This document shows positions 1-9,142 of a stretch of 64,000 nucleotides of DNA, piece after piece. The translations under genes were made by a program, and so were the position numbers. Source of the DNA: Companilactobacillus alimentarius DSM 20249 (GTDB taxonomy: Bacteria > Bacillota > Bacilli > Lactobacillales > Lactobacillaceae); assembly GCF_002849895.1 (NCBI RefSeq), contig NZ_CP018867.1, forward strand, positions 992,001 to 1,056,000, in the 5' to 3' direction. The notes under the pieces were generated by a model. The model saw nothing but the letters and a program-made list of their open reading frames with translations, did not search any database and had not been told where the DNA came from. Each line of letters opens with the position of its first letter. The first letter of the stretch is position 1.

Positions 1-1
1 A

Positions 2-1669
2 GACTCTCAAGGAAATGATATCGTTACTTGGACCATCTTGGTTAACAGAAACGAATTAGATTTTGGTAACCTAACCGTCAGCGACCAAATCACTGATACT
101 AACCTTGCTTATGTTCCTGGTTCAGTTGTCGTTCAAGAGGCAAACTGGATCGATAAAGATGCTGGAACCTATAAACGAGGCAATACTGTTTCAGCAGATA
201 AATATAGTTTGACTGAAACTGGCAGTGGCTTTGACTTAGCAATTCCTAAGTCAGGGAAACAAATGTACGCCATTGTCTTTCAAACTAAAGTTACTGACCC
301 CGACAAATTGACTGATGGAACAGTCTTTAGAAATGATGCTTCTATGACGGGATCATTTAGTGGAAATAATGGCAATGGAACTCAAATAATTGAAGATTCT
401 GCTTCTGGGAAAGTTTCTAACGAAACTAACTCTGGCAATGGTAGTGGAACTAAACTAGGCAGCGTCGTTTTGACTAAAAACGATGAACAAAACAATAATG
501 TTCTAGAAGGTGCCATCTACGATCTTTATAAAGTTGGCTCCACTACTCCACTACAAACAGGACTAACTACTGACACAAATGGTCAAATTAAAGTTTCTAG
601 TTTAAGTGCTGGCGACTATTATTTCAAAGAAACTAAAGCTCCATCTGGCTACCAATTGAATGAAAATGAGATTCCTTTTACCATTACTGGACAAACCACT
701 ACGCCAATAAAAGTAAATGGCGTCGATGAACCCGAAAAAGAAGAATTAGGTTCAATTGTAATTAGAAAAATTGACGCCGAAACTGGCTACAAATTGGCTG
801 GTGCTGAATTCAATATTGTCAACGATCAAGGAGTCGTAGTTGGAACTATTACAACTGATCGTTTAGGAATTGGTCATTATTACAACTTACCTATTGGTCA
901 CTATAAATTAGTGGAAACTAAAGCTCCTCAAGGCTATCTTAAGGGACAGGATGTTGAATTTGACGTTACATCCAACAATTTAACGCCAGAATTAATCTCT
1001 GTTGAAAACGAAAAAGAAGTTACTGGTGAAGATAGTTACAGTATTGTTTTACAAAAGTTTGACACGGATGATATGACTTTAGGAGTTCCCGGAGCAGAAT
1101 ATACGCTTTATACTACTGATGGAACTGCTTTAATGTCAGGTATTACTAATGAATTAGGTGTTATCAGAATTGATAATCTTAAGCCTGGAAATTATTATTT
1201 CCAAGAAACCAAAGCTCCTCAAGGTTACGATTTAAATCCAGATAAAATTTTGTTCACTATCAAAGAAAATGATAACGAAGCTGGTGTTGGTACCTTAATA
1301 ACATCTGATCCTCAGACTAAATCTGAACCTGGAGATAACAATAATGGTAACGAAATCGACCCATCTGAACCCGGCGATACTGATGAAGGAAACTCTGAAG
1401 AACCTAACACTGAGAAACCTAACGTTGAAGAACCAGATGATAATAACGGTGGTCTAATCGTTGACCCAGAACATCCAACAGCAAATAATGATGATGACGA
1501 TCAAATAGGATTAATTCCTAACCCAACAAATCCTGATTCTACGACAAATAATTCAGGTGCAAACAATGAAAAATTACCTCAAACTGGTAACAATTCTAAT
1601 TTGTTGGCTTCCCTTCTTGGATTGGTCATTTTAATCAGTATTGTTTATCACAAGCAACGTCAAGCTTAA
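2..1669 (+). CDS. LPXTG-anchored surface adhesin with Cna-B repeats (5' end outside window)
   Basis: The reading frame is open from base 2, so this is the C-terminal part of a longer gene; the first in-frame TTG is not a real start. The visible 555 residues begin with a piece resembling the end of a collagen-binding-type Ig-like adhesin domain (TWTILVNRNELD). Three Cna-B/SpaA-type domains follow at about bases 455-740, 745-1010 and 1035-1290. Each opens with an isopeptide-type lysine (VVLTK, IVIRK, IVLQK) and contains the ETKAP glutamate box. An acidic Pro/Asn/Glu-rich spacer (about 1310-1570) leads to the sortase motif LPQTG (1574-1588), a hydrophobic helix and a KQRQA tail. By family knowledge it is covalently linked to peptidoglycan and projects adhesive domains outward. 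The ligand cannot be told from this part. Confidence 0.92.
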   Translation, partial: DSQGNDIVTWTILVNRNELDFGNLTVSDQITDTNLAYVPGSVVVQEANWIDKDAGTYKRGNTVSADKYSLTETGSGFDLAIPKSGKQMYAIVFQTKVTDPDKLTDGTVFRNDASMTGSFSGNNGNGTQIIEDSASGKVSNETNSGNGSGTKLGSVVLTKNDEQNNNVLEGAIYDLYKVGSTTPLQTGLTTDTNGQIKVSSLSAGDYYFKETKAPSGYQLNENEIPFTITGQTTTPIKVNGVDEPEKEELGSIVIRKIDAETGYKLAGAEFNIVNDQGVVVGTITTDRLGIGHYYNLPIGHYKLVETKAPQGYLKGQDVEFDVTSNNLTPELISVENEKEVTGEDSYSIVLQKFDTDDMTLGVPGAEYTLYTTDGTALMSGITNELGVIRIDNLKPGNYYFQETKAPQGYDLNPDKILFTIKENDNEAGVGTLITSDPQTKSEPGDNNNGNEIDPSEPGDTDEGNSEEPNTEKPNVEEPDDNNGGLIVDPEHPTANNDDDDQIGLIPNPTNPDSTTNNSGANNEKLPQTGNNSNLLASLLGLVILISIVYHKQRQA

Positions 1670-1726
1670 TCAAAAATAATATAAGTAATGTGGAATAAAT
1701 TCTAATTTATCCTGCGTAAAATGAAA

Positions 1727-1769
1727 CAATCCCGATAATCAAAATACGATTATCGGGATTGCTTTTTTT
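1727..1769. terminator. Bidirectional terminator between adhesin and DUF2207 gene
   Basis: A perfect 14-bp stem (1727-1740 with 1748-1761, arm CAATCCCGATAATC) with a 7-base loop is followed by seven T on the plus strand. The genes on either side converge, so it probably serves both. Confidence 0.9.
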
Positions 1770-1780
1770 AATACATAAAA

Positions 1781-3568
1781 TTAGAAAGCTCCACCTCCGG
1801 AACCGCCACCAAAGCCTCCAGAGGACCCACCAGAAAAGCCACCGGAACTAACACTGATACTAGAATCTCCTGCTGATAAGGCACTAGTAAAGGCTGATTG
1901 AAATCCGGAACTACTACTATTAAGAAAGCTAGTACTACCCAAGTAATAATATAAGATAGGTGAACTATTAATGTCCTCTGTACTGAAGTTTACCTTCAAT
2001 GCCTTGACCACTTTATCCGATACACCAAAAGCTACCGCATACGGCAAAAATCGTTCCCAAAGGACCAAATCTCCCACTTGAGCTAATTTAATATCGTCAA
2101 TATCATTCAACATACGTTTAAAGGCTCTAATCTCATTAACGGTTATTTCCCCTAAATCAGTATAAGGAGTTATCCTTTTTCTAATAAAATAATATGGCAC
2201 CCAAGTAATAAGTACCAAAACAGTTAACATTACCACACTTAAAATCAAATGGGATGATAAAACTAAAGAAACTGCCAGCATAACTCCAAGAATTATATCA
2301 ACTACAATTGTAATATTTTTAAAATCATTGACTAATCCTAAATTACCCAAATCTAAATATTTTTCGCGACCATGAGCAGCACTTTTAGCCCATTGATCAA
2401 ATTTAGTACCTAATTTATTACTATGCTTACGGGCGAAATGACGAATCTGTTTGATTCGAACTGATTTACCATCACCAATCTTTTCAAATAAATATTGATA
2501 AAAGGTTAAAGTTGGTTTTACTAGAGCTGTACTCTTATAATCCTTACCAATTTTCTCAAGCTTCATTCGATTATGCCCAACTTCATCTAAAATATCGGCG
2601 GTCAACGATAAACTATCAGCCCTTTTAGATCTATCCAAAATCACTTTAGCAAAGCTGGGGAGAAATTTAGGCTCATCAAAGAAATGATGCAATGGCATTG
2701 GAATTTGATGTTTTTGTCCCGGATTTTTATGTAATTTAATAATTTGATATAAGTAAATCATCAAAATAATCACGATGCCGGCGGTCATAATGACCCAATA
2801 AATAATCTTTTTCTGTTGTCTTTTAGCATTTGCTTCTTGAGCAAGTTTCTTTTCCTGAATTAAAATTTCTGCTTTAGCATTCCTATTAACAACTTTTTTA
2901 TTAGTCGCTGTAACTGCGGTTGGAAAAATCATATGCGTTTCAACAAAATTATTAGCGGGCAAACCATCTAAAGTAATTGTAACCTGACCAAGTTTACGAT
3001 TTACTTCATTGTGCCCTGATAAAGGACCGTGAGCCCAAGCTTGTAACTTAGAAATATTTTTTTGAGGAAGATTAATTTTAATCTTTATATTATTTAGCTC
3101 ATTATCCCATCCCTTACCAATTACTTTCCAATTCAATTCAGCTGTATCCAAATAATTGGTTATCAATCCATATATGCGATAACGATAAATATAAGTAACC
3201 CGACTTGAATCAACTGTGTGATAAACCTTCATATTCATTGAATCTTTAGTCTGGTTGATCTTAAAAGTATTATTAGCCTCTGAATCACTCTTAATTAACT
3301 TATTTTCACCATGACCATCATCAAATGATATCTCCGGTTGACTAGTACCATCTATTCCTCTTAAATCTTGATTATAGTAGACTCCATGAAATTGGCCTGT
3401 AAAATCATAAGTTATCCTTTGTGTTAAATCGGCATTCCCATCTTTTAAAACATTGACGTCAACGTCATAATCCTTAATTGTAAAATCATCGGCTTTAACT
3501 GTAGTCGTTGATTGAAAGGCTAAAAAAATACTAAAAAAGGCAAAGATAAATCCCCATATCTTTTTCAT
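1781..3568 (-). CDS. DUF2207 family membrane protein
   Basis: A 595-residue predicted membrane protein. Residues 1-26 form a signal peptide (MKKIWGFIFAFFSIFLAFQ, ending near VKADD). An extracytoplasmic beta-rich DUF2207 domain follows (about 27-230, with the typical YDVDVNVLKDGNADLTQRI opening). A transmembrane helix lies near 256-276 and two more near 420-462. The protein ends in the family's low-complexity Gly/Ser tail (GGFSGGSSGGFGGGSGGGAF). The molecular function of the family is not established. It is a single gene, converging with the adhesin and divided from smpB by about 100 bases. The assignment rests on architecture and the diagnostic tail. Confidence 0.85.
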   Translation of the reverse strand: MKKIWGFIFAFFSIFLAFQSTTTVKADDFTIKDYDVDVNVLKDGNADLTQRITYDFTGQFHGVYYNQDLRGIDGTSQPEISFDDGHGENKLIKSDSEANNTFKINQTKDSMNMKVYHTVDSSRVTYIYRYRIYGLITNYLDTAELNWKVIGKGWDNELNNIKIKINLPQKNISKLQAWAHGPLSGHNEVNRKLGQVTITLDGLPANNFVETHMIFPTAVTATNKKVVNRNAKAEILIQEKKLAQEANAKRQQKKIIYWVIMTAGIVIILMIYLYQIIKLHKNPGQKHQIPMPLHHFFDEPKFLPSFAKVILDRSKRADSLSLTADILDEVGHNRMKLEKIGKDYKSTALVKPTLTFYQYLFEKIGDGKSVRIKQIRHFARKHSNKLGTKFDQWAKSAAHGREKYLDLGNLGLVNDFKNITIVVDIILGVMLAVSLVLSSHLILSVVMLTVLVLITWVPYYFIRKRITPYTDLGEITVNEIRAFKRMLNDIDDIKLAQVGDLVLWERFLPYAVAFGVSDKVVKALKVNFSTEDINSSPILYYYLGSTSFLNSSSSGFQSAFTSALSAGDSSISVSSGGFSGGSSGGFGGGSGGGAF

Positions 3569-3640
3569 ACATCCCCCAAATTTGATAATTAATTAATTTC
3601 ATCATACTAAAGTTTTGTCATTAATGGGATATTTTAATGC

Positions 3641-3674
3641 AAAAAAAAAGCGATCAATTGAAAAATCAATACGC
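3641..3674 (-). terminator. Terminator of the secG-est-rnr-smpB unit, overlapping the smpB stop
   Basis: On the minus strand the smpB stop lies inside a hairpin (GCG...CGC enclosing ATTGA-TTTT-TCAAT) followed by nine T. The stem is imperfect, but position and T-run support a Rho-independent terminator. Confidence 0.6.
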
Positions 3675-4136
3675 ATTCTTAACGATACGTTGAATTTCTC
3701 TTTCTTGATCACGTTTTTTAATTGTTTCACGCTTATCATATTTTCTTTTACCTTCAGCTACGCCGATCAATACTTTAGCAAAGCCATGTTTCAGATAAAC
3801 TTTCAAAGGAATTACCGTAATTCCCTTCTCTTGCACAGTTGAACTTATTTTACGAATCTCTTTTTTATGTAAAAGTAATTTCCGATTTCGCAATGGATCA
3901 TGATTGAATTGGTTTCCTTGGTCATAAACGCTGATATTAACGTTCTCTAACCATAGTTCCCCATTCCTTGGCTGTACGAAACCATCTTTAATATTAATCT
4001 TACTAGCACGAACTGATTTGATCTCAGTTCCTGTCAGAGAAATTCCCGCCTCATAAGTATCTAAAATATTGTAATCATGACGAGCTTTACGATTATTGGC
4101 TACTTCATTAGCAGCCTTTGTGTGATGTTTCTTCAT
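3666..4136 (-). CDS. smpB: SsrA-binding protein SmpB
   Basis: 156 residues, the normal length for SmpB. It binds tmRNA and delivers it to stalled ribosomes for trans-translation. The sequence shows the conserved OB-fold opening ([26 protein letters not shown]), the INIKDGFVQ segment, and the basic C-terminal tail ([22 protein letters not shown]) that mimics codon-anticodon pairing. It starts six bases after the rnr stop, and the pair is commonly co-transcribed in Firmicutes. The tmRNA gene itself is not in the window. Confidence 0.97.
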   Translation of the reverse strand: MKKHHTKAANEVANNRKARHDYNILDTYEAGISLTGTEIKSVRASKINIKDGFVQPRNGELWLENVNISVYDQGNQFNHDPLRNRKLLLHKKEIRKISSTVQEKGITVIPLKVYLKHGFAKVLIGVAEGKRKYDKRETIKKRDQEREIQRIVKNAY

Positions 4137-4142
4137 TGTTCA

Positions 4143-6473
4143 TCACCGTCTTTCGTATTTACCACGTCTCTTATGGTTGTTATTGTGATTATTATTATGT
4201 CCATTGCCGTTGTGGCGACCATGTCCACCGCGACCGTGACCATGTTGCATTGAGCGCTTCTTCTTAAATTCAGCTTCACGCTTATCTGCCTGTTCTTGCT
4301 CTTCAGGAGTCAAGACACGTTCAAAGTCCAGTTGACGATGTTCAACATCTGCTCTGATCAACTTAACTTTAATTGGTTGTCCAACCTTGAAAGTCTTGCC
4401 AGTGCCACGACCATGCATTGACATACTCTTCTCATCATATTCATAGAAGTCGTCTTTCATATTAGAAATATGAATCAAACCTTCGATTGTATTATCCAAT
4501 TGGATAAACATTCCAAAGCTTGTAACCGAACTGACCACAGCATCAAATTCGGAACCAACTTGATCTGCCATATACTCAGTTTTCTTCAAATCATCAACGG
4601 CACGTTCAGCATTGATAGAGATTCTTTCACGACCAGATGTATGTTGAGCCACGTCAGGCAACTTGGCCTTCCACTTAGCTTGTTCATCATCAGTGAAGCC
4701 AATTTCAGCATAACTGTGAATCATTCGATGAACCATCAAATCAGGATAACGTCTAATAGGTGATGTGAAATGAGTATAGTACTTAGCGGCTAAACCAAAA
4801 TGACCCAGTGGATCGTCTGAATATCTAGCTTGTTGCATACTACGCAACAACATAATTGTAACAACTGGTTCCTCTGGTGTTCCCACAACTTTTGTCAAAA
4901 CATCTTGGAACATCTTTGGCGTAATCTCTTTCAAATTACCTTGAACGGGTACACCCATAGCTGCGACGAATTCAAAGAAACTCTTAACCTTCTCATCATC
5001 TGGCTTTTCGTGGACACGATACAAGAATGGCACGTGCTTCAAGTTATAATTCATAGCAACTGTTTCATTAGCAGCTAACATGAATGATTCAATCATCTTT
5101 TCAGAAGTACCACGTTCTCTTAATTTAATATCAATTGGCTTACCATTTTCATCGACAATGATTTGAGCTTCAGTTTCTTCAAAATCAATGGCTCCACGTT
5201 CATGACGTTTGGCAAAAAGAATCTTATGCAAATCAGCCATATTCTTAAGCATTGGTACCAATGGAGCGTATTCATCGTTGAGTAGTTCGTCGCCCTTTAA
5301 AATTTCGTTGACATTATTATAAGTCATGCGATATTTAGACCTAATCACACTAGGGTAAATATCATATTTAACAATATTACCTTCATGATCGATTTCCATA
5401 TCACAAGTCAAAGTCAAACGATCTTCATTAGGATTCAATGAACAGATACCATTTGACAATCTAAATGGCAACATCGGAATAACTCGATCGACTAAATACG
5501 TACTAGTCCCACGAGCATAGGCTTCTTGATCAATTGGAGAACCCTCCTTGACGTAATGAGTTACATCGGCAATATGAACTTCCAAGTGGAAATTACCATT
5601 TGGTAACATATCAACACCAACGGCATCATCAAAGTCCTTAGAATCATCCCCATCAATCGTAATGACCATGTTATCGGTTAAGTCTTTTCGACCAACTCGA
5701 TCGCTATCTAAAACATGATCCGGAATCTCTTCGGCAGCTTTAAGTACTTCACTAGGGAATTCTGGATTGATATCATTATCGACAACAATCGACATAATAT
5801 CGACACCGGGATCATTTTTATTACCAATGATCTCTAAAGCAGTTCCCTCCATACTTTGTGGATGTTTATCGTTAGGATACTCATCAATTGATACTTGAAC
5901 CATATCACCCATCTGTGGATGAAGACCCTTATCAGAGATGAAAATCATATATGAAGCAATTTTCTTTTCGTGACTTTGGACGTAACCATAGAAGCCAGTT
6001 TTCTCCACTTGTGAGTCACTATAAGGATGAAATTCACCAACAGCTTTAGTCAATGATCTTTCAACAATTTTAGTAACTTCACCTTCTGGTCCCTTGTCGA
6101 TCCAGGGATTTGATGGCTTAGTAATTTTTACGTCTACGGTATCGCCATTAACCGCATGCAAGGTGTTGCTTCTAGCAATAAAAGCATCTGGTTCCACTTC
6201 GTCATAACGAACGAAGCCAAATCCCTTATCGTTGCCCTTAAATTCACCTTCGACAACATTTTCAGGTGCAGCCATTCTAAATTCATCTTTATTAGTCAGA
6301 CTGATTTTACTCTCGCCTTCCAAAACAGCCAAAGCTTTGACCACACGCTTGAAAGCTGATGCGCCATGGAGTCTTAATACATCTTCAATTTGTTCAGATT
6401 TATATCGACGATCAGGATTGCTCCTAAAAACCTCCAATATATCCGCAATTAATTTATTTTCTTTATCTGGCAT
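4143..6473 (-). CDS. rnr: Ribonuclease R
   Basis: About 776 residues. RNase R is a processive 3'-5' exoribonuclease of the RNB/RNase II family that degrades structured RNA and acts in tmRNA-linked decay. Order of domains: N-terminal winged helix, cold-shock domains (GNDKGFGFVRYD), the RNB catalytic core (IDGDDSKDFDDAVGV carrying the metal-binding aspartates, and HFTSPIRRYPDLMVHR), then an S1 domain (EFDAVVSSVTSFGMFIQLD). The tail is unusual: a Gly/His/Asn/Arg-rich run (HGHGRGGHGRHNGNGHNNNH and on). I chose ATG at 6473, preceded by GAGGA, rather than the in-frame TTG four codons upstream. The est stop codon overlaps this ribosome binding site, indicating coupling. Confidence 0.97.
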   Translation of the reverse strand: MPDKENKLIADILEVFRSNPDRRYKSEQIEDVLRLHGASAFKRVVKALAVLEGESKISLTNKDEFRMAAPENVVEGEFKGNDKGFGFVRYDEVEPDAFIARSNTLHAVNGDTVDVKITKPSNPWIDKGPEGEVTKIVERSLTKAVGEFHPYSDSQVEKTGFYGYVQSHEKKIASYMIFISDKGLHPQMGDMVQVSIDEYPNDKHPQSMEGTALEIIGNKNDPGVDIMSIVVDNDINPEFPSEVLKAAEEIPDHVLDSDRVGRKDLTDNMVITIDGDDSKDFDDAVGVDMLPNGNFHLEVHIADVTHYVKEGSPIDQEAYARGTSTYLVDRVIPMLPFRLSNGICSLNPNEDRLTLTCDMEIDHEGNIVKYDIYPSVIRSKYRMTYNNVNEILKGDELLNDEYAPLVPMLKNMADLHKILFAKRHERGAIDFEETEAQIIVDENGKPIDIKLRERGTSEKMIESFMLAANETVAMNYNLKHVPFLYRVHEKPDDEKVKSFFEFVAAMGVPVQGNLKEITPKMFQDVLTKVVGTPEEPVVTIMLLRSMQQARYSDDPLGHFGLAAKYYTHFTSPIRRYPDLMVHRMIHSYAEIGFTDDEQAKWKAKLPDVAQHTSGRERISINAERAVDDLKKTEYMADQVGSEFDAVVSSVTSFGMFIQLDNTIEGLIHISNMKDDFYEYDEKSMSMHGRGTGKTFKVGQPIKVKLIRADVEHRQLDFERVLTPEEQEQADKREAEFKKKRSMQHGHGRGGHGRHNGNGHNNNHNNNHKRRGKYERR

Positions 6474-6481
6474 TTTGTTCC

Positions 6482-7219
6482 TCAATTATTTTCTAAAAAG
6501 TTTAACACAGCACTCTCTAACTGTTTGTGAGCACTGTTGATGGTTAAAACATGCCCTGCATCATACAAATGCAACTGTGACGTTTCAACCTTTTGAGCCA
6601 CAATTTTTGCAGCATCAGGATCTACCAATTTATCACTCGTACCTTGACCAATAAAATATGGTCGTTTTATTTCAGCTAAGTTTTTATTTACACCAACGGT
6701 TGTTTTTCTAATATCAGTTAACATTGAATCAATTTTTGTATCTACAACTCTAATTTTAGAATCAATTTCGACTTCTGTTAAGCCCTGTTGAAAAGAATAC
6801 ACCTTTTTCGAGTATGTCATAAAGGCTTTTCTTATTTCTTCAAAATTAGTCGTATACAATGGCGAACCAAAAACTCCACCAGCAACTATTCCTGGAATCT
6901 CTTCTAAGGCTTTAGTTGCAAATATCGCCCCTAATGACAATCCAAAGACAGAAATTTGCTTCTTTCCTTGCATCTCTAGGAATCCAATCGCACTTTTAGT
7001 CTGTTGCCACCATTTATCAGGACTCCCTAATTCTAAAATATCTAACGGTTCACGTGTTCCGTGACCAATAAACATTGGTGCGTATACCGAATAGTTATTT
7101 CGTTCTAAAGCTCGACCTAACAGTCGCATATCATTGGATGTCCCCGAAAAAGAGTGCAGCAATAAAACTGCTTTTTCTCCTTTATCAAAATAAAATGGCT
7201 TTGGCGTCATTATTTTCAT
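6482..7219 (-). CDS. est: Carboxylesterase, alpha/beta hydrolase (Est30-like)
   Basis: 245 residues with an alpha/beta hydrolase fold. The nucleophile elbow is GLSLG (in ISVFGLSLGAIFA). The acid is probably in GQGTSDKLVDP and the histidine in YDAGHVLTI. An HSFSG segment near the N-terminus is a likely oxyanion-hole region. Sequence and place in the secG-est-rnr-smpB order match the small carboxylesterase of Bacillus and lactobacilli that hydrolyses short-chain esters. The physiological substrate is unknown. Confidence 0.88.
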   Translation of the reverse strand: MKIMTPKPFYFDKGEKAVLLLHSFSGTSNDMRLLGRALERNNYSVYAPMFIGHGTREPLDILELGSPDKWWQQTKSAIGFLEMQGKKQISVFGLSLGAIFATKALEEIPGIVAGGVFGSPLYTTNFEEIRKAFMTYSKKVYSFQQGLTEVEIDSKIRVVDTKIDSMLTDIRKTTVGVNKNLAEIKRPYFIGQGTSDKLVDPDAAKIVAQKVETSQLHLYDAGHVLTINSAHKQLESAVLNFLENN

Positions 7220-7238
7220 ATATTACGCTCCTTATAAC

Positions 7239-7266
7239 AAAAAACCTCCTGAGAAACTTCAGGAGG
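7239..7266 (-). terminator. Terminator or attenuator between secG and est
   Basis: An 8-bp stem (CCTCCTGA at 7245-7252 with TCAGGAGG at 7259-7266) and a six-T run on the minus strand lie 11 bases past the secG stop and only 20 bases before est. It should reduce readthrough from secG into est-rnr-smpB. No separate est promoter was evident in the short gap. Confidence 0.8.
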
Positions 7267-7276
7267 AATAAATTGC

Positions 7277-7513
7277 TTAGTGAGATGATAAGTATACTAG
7301 TATTAATGAACATACAAAAAATAGTACTAGTAAAACGTAGGTAACCTTAACCATAAAGGCTTCGAAACCACGTTTCTTTTGGTTGCTGAATAGGTCGCCA
7401 CCACCACCAGATAATGCATTCAAAGCATCTTGTTGCTTTGTAGGTTGCATTAAGACGGCAATTATTATCAAAATGGAAACGATTATCAACACTGTTTCAA
7501 TAACGTTATACAC
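7277..7513 (-). CDS. secG: Preprotein translocase subunit SecG
   Basis: 78 residues, two transmembrane helices (about 4-22 and 53-75) joined by the glycine-rich loop typical of SecG (LNALSGGGGDLFSNQKKRGFEAF). SecG is the accessory subunit of the SecYEG protein-export channel. The start is GTG, eight bases after GGAGG. It heads the secG-est-rnr-smpB group. Confidence 0.96.
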   Translation of the reverse strand: MYNVIETVLIIVSILIIIAVLMQPTKQQDALNALSGGGGDLFSNQKKRGFEAFMVKVTYVLLVLFFVCSLILVYLSSH

Positions 7514-7586
7514 CTGTAAAACCTCCGTTCATGGTGTTGAAAGCTGAAATCACTTCTAAAACAATAACATAAATATGGTCAAATTT

Positions 7587-9128
7587 CTAGTTAATTCCAT
7601 TAATCAAATCCTTTAACTTCTGCGAAATTTTGGCTCTCTGACCAGCATTGACCATGAAGACAATCCTATCTCCTGCCTTGATCAAAGTGTCACCCCTAGG
7701 AATTAATTGACGTTCACCACGGTATACCGCAATGACCAAAATATTTTTGGGAAAGGGAATATCACGAATATATTTACCGTCAATCGAACTGCCCTCATAT
7801 ATGGGAACTTCTAAACGATCATTAAACTTGCTAACTCGATTCAAATAATCAGAATTCAAGTTTAAACGTTCCTTTAATGATTCGTAAATTGGTGCTCCAT
7901 TTAAAAGATCCACTACAATGTAGGCAACTAATGATAAAACTGCTAGAGGCATCAAATGCTTCAATGATCCTACCATTTCTGTGACCAAAATAATTGCTGT
8001 AAAAGGTGCTTTACCAATACAAGCAAAGTAACCTGCCATAGCAAAAATAATTAAATTACTTTCAAAAGCAATTGGCAACAACCCTAATTGATTCATACAA
8101 ATTGCATAGATAGCTCCAATGATAGCTCCTAAATTCAAGATTGGCAAAAAGATTCCACCAGGTAGACCTGAACCATAAGAGATCATTGAATAAATAAATC
8201 TTAACGCAAAGAGTCCTAATAACAATAATAAACCTGTTCCATATTTATCCAAATTAATAATAATCCCATTACCACCACCAATAAAGTTTGGTGCAATCAT
8301 TCCAATTGGAATAATCAAAATCAACGGAATAATCCCATGAATAAATCTAGGCAAACGTGTCTTGTTGTAAAGACTTGGCATCCACAACAAAACAATTTGA
8401 TACAAACGTCCCATAATTCCTAAAATAATTCCTAAAACAATCAGATGCCAATAATATTTGATCGGCAAGCTATATTGATAAGGTACTCGTAAAACTGGCT
8501 GTAAACCAAAGACATATAAAGCAACAACATTGGCACTGACAGCACTGGCTAGAGAAGTTACCCACACTAACGGTGAAAAATTATGATAAACTTCTTCCAA
8601 AACAAACATTGCTCCAGCAATTGGGGCACTGAAAGCCGCCGCTAATCCAGCTGCCGCACCACTAGCAATCAAGACACGTTGATTAACACCGACATTATCG
8701 TGCGTTAAATCACCCACACCTTGTCCGATCGCCGATCCCAACTGAATCGAAGGACCTTCTCGACCAAGGAATAATCCTGGACCAATACTTACGATTCCAC
8801 CAACAAATTTTTTCCAAAGAATCGACCACCATTTCAAATGCATCTCTCCACCCAATTGAGCTTCGACCTGTGGAATACCTGATCCAGAAATATTGGGTTC
8901 TCCTTTTAATAAATAACCTACAAAAACTGCCACGATAATCATCGCTACAACTAATCCAATTAACAATAAAACATTGGTACGTGCAGCTACATATAACCCT
9001 TGAAAAATTTTTAACGATTGGGCAATTGACCATCTAAACATACTTACGACAATTCCTGAAATAATTCCGACTAATACACCTTCTAAGGTTAGTCTTAATT
9101 TCTCATTATCAGTAATTACAACTTTCAT
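7587..9128 (-). CDS. clcA: CLC-type chloride/proton exchanger with C-terminal RCK_C domain
   Basis: 513 residues. The N-terminal 410 residues form a CLC transporter with the ion-pathway motifs GSGIPQ, GREGPSIQLG (gating glutamate) and GSGLPGGIFLP. The helix after the second motif carries the EE pair (MFVLEEVYHNF) whose second glutamate is the internal proton residue in exchangers, so a Cl-/H+ antiporter is more likely than a channel. Residues about 435-510 form a TrkA-C/RCK_C-like domain (IPFPKNILVIAVYRGERQLIPRGDTLIKAGD). By family it would help with acid resistance or charge balance. It lies just downstream of the oxidoreductase gene, with 14 bases between them. Confidence 0.92.
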   Translation of the reverse strand: MKVVITDNEKLRLTLEGVLVGIISGIVVSMFRWSIAQSLKIFQGLYVAARTNVLLLIGLVVAMIIVAVFVGYLLKGEPNISGSGIPQVEAQLGGEMHLKWWSILWKKFVGGIVSIGPGLFLGREGPSIQLGSAIGQGVGDLTHDNVGVNQRVLIASGAAAGLAAAFSAPIAGAMFVLEEVYHNFSPLVWVTSLASAVSANVVALYVFGLQPVLRVPYQYSLPIKYYWHLIVLGIILGIMGRLYQIVLLWMPSLYNKTRLPRFIHGIIPLILIIPIGMIAPNFIGGGNGIIINLDKYGTGLLLLLGLFALRFIYSMISYGSGLPGGIFLPILNLGAIIGAIYAICMNQLGLLPIAFESNLIIFAMAGYFACIGKAPFTAIILVTEMVGSLKHLMPLAVLSLVAYIVVDLLNGAPIYESLKERLNLNSDYLNRVSKFNDRLEVPIYEGSSIDGKYIRDIPFPKNILVIAVYRGERQLIPRGDTLIKAGDRIVFMVNAGQRAKISQKLKDLINGIN

Positions 9129-9142
9129 TATTATCCCCTACA

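Noticed and set aside
3569..3665. tmRNA (ssrA) gene near smpB
   Set aside because: The gap is too short and no tRNA-Ala-like ends or tag-coding sequence were seen.
4172..4250. Short tandem DNA repeat or CRISPR-like array at the rnr 3' end
   Set aside because: The repetition comes from the coding sequence of a His/Asn/Gly-rich protein tail; there are no spacers of regular length.
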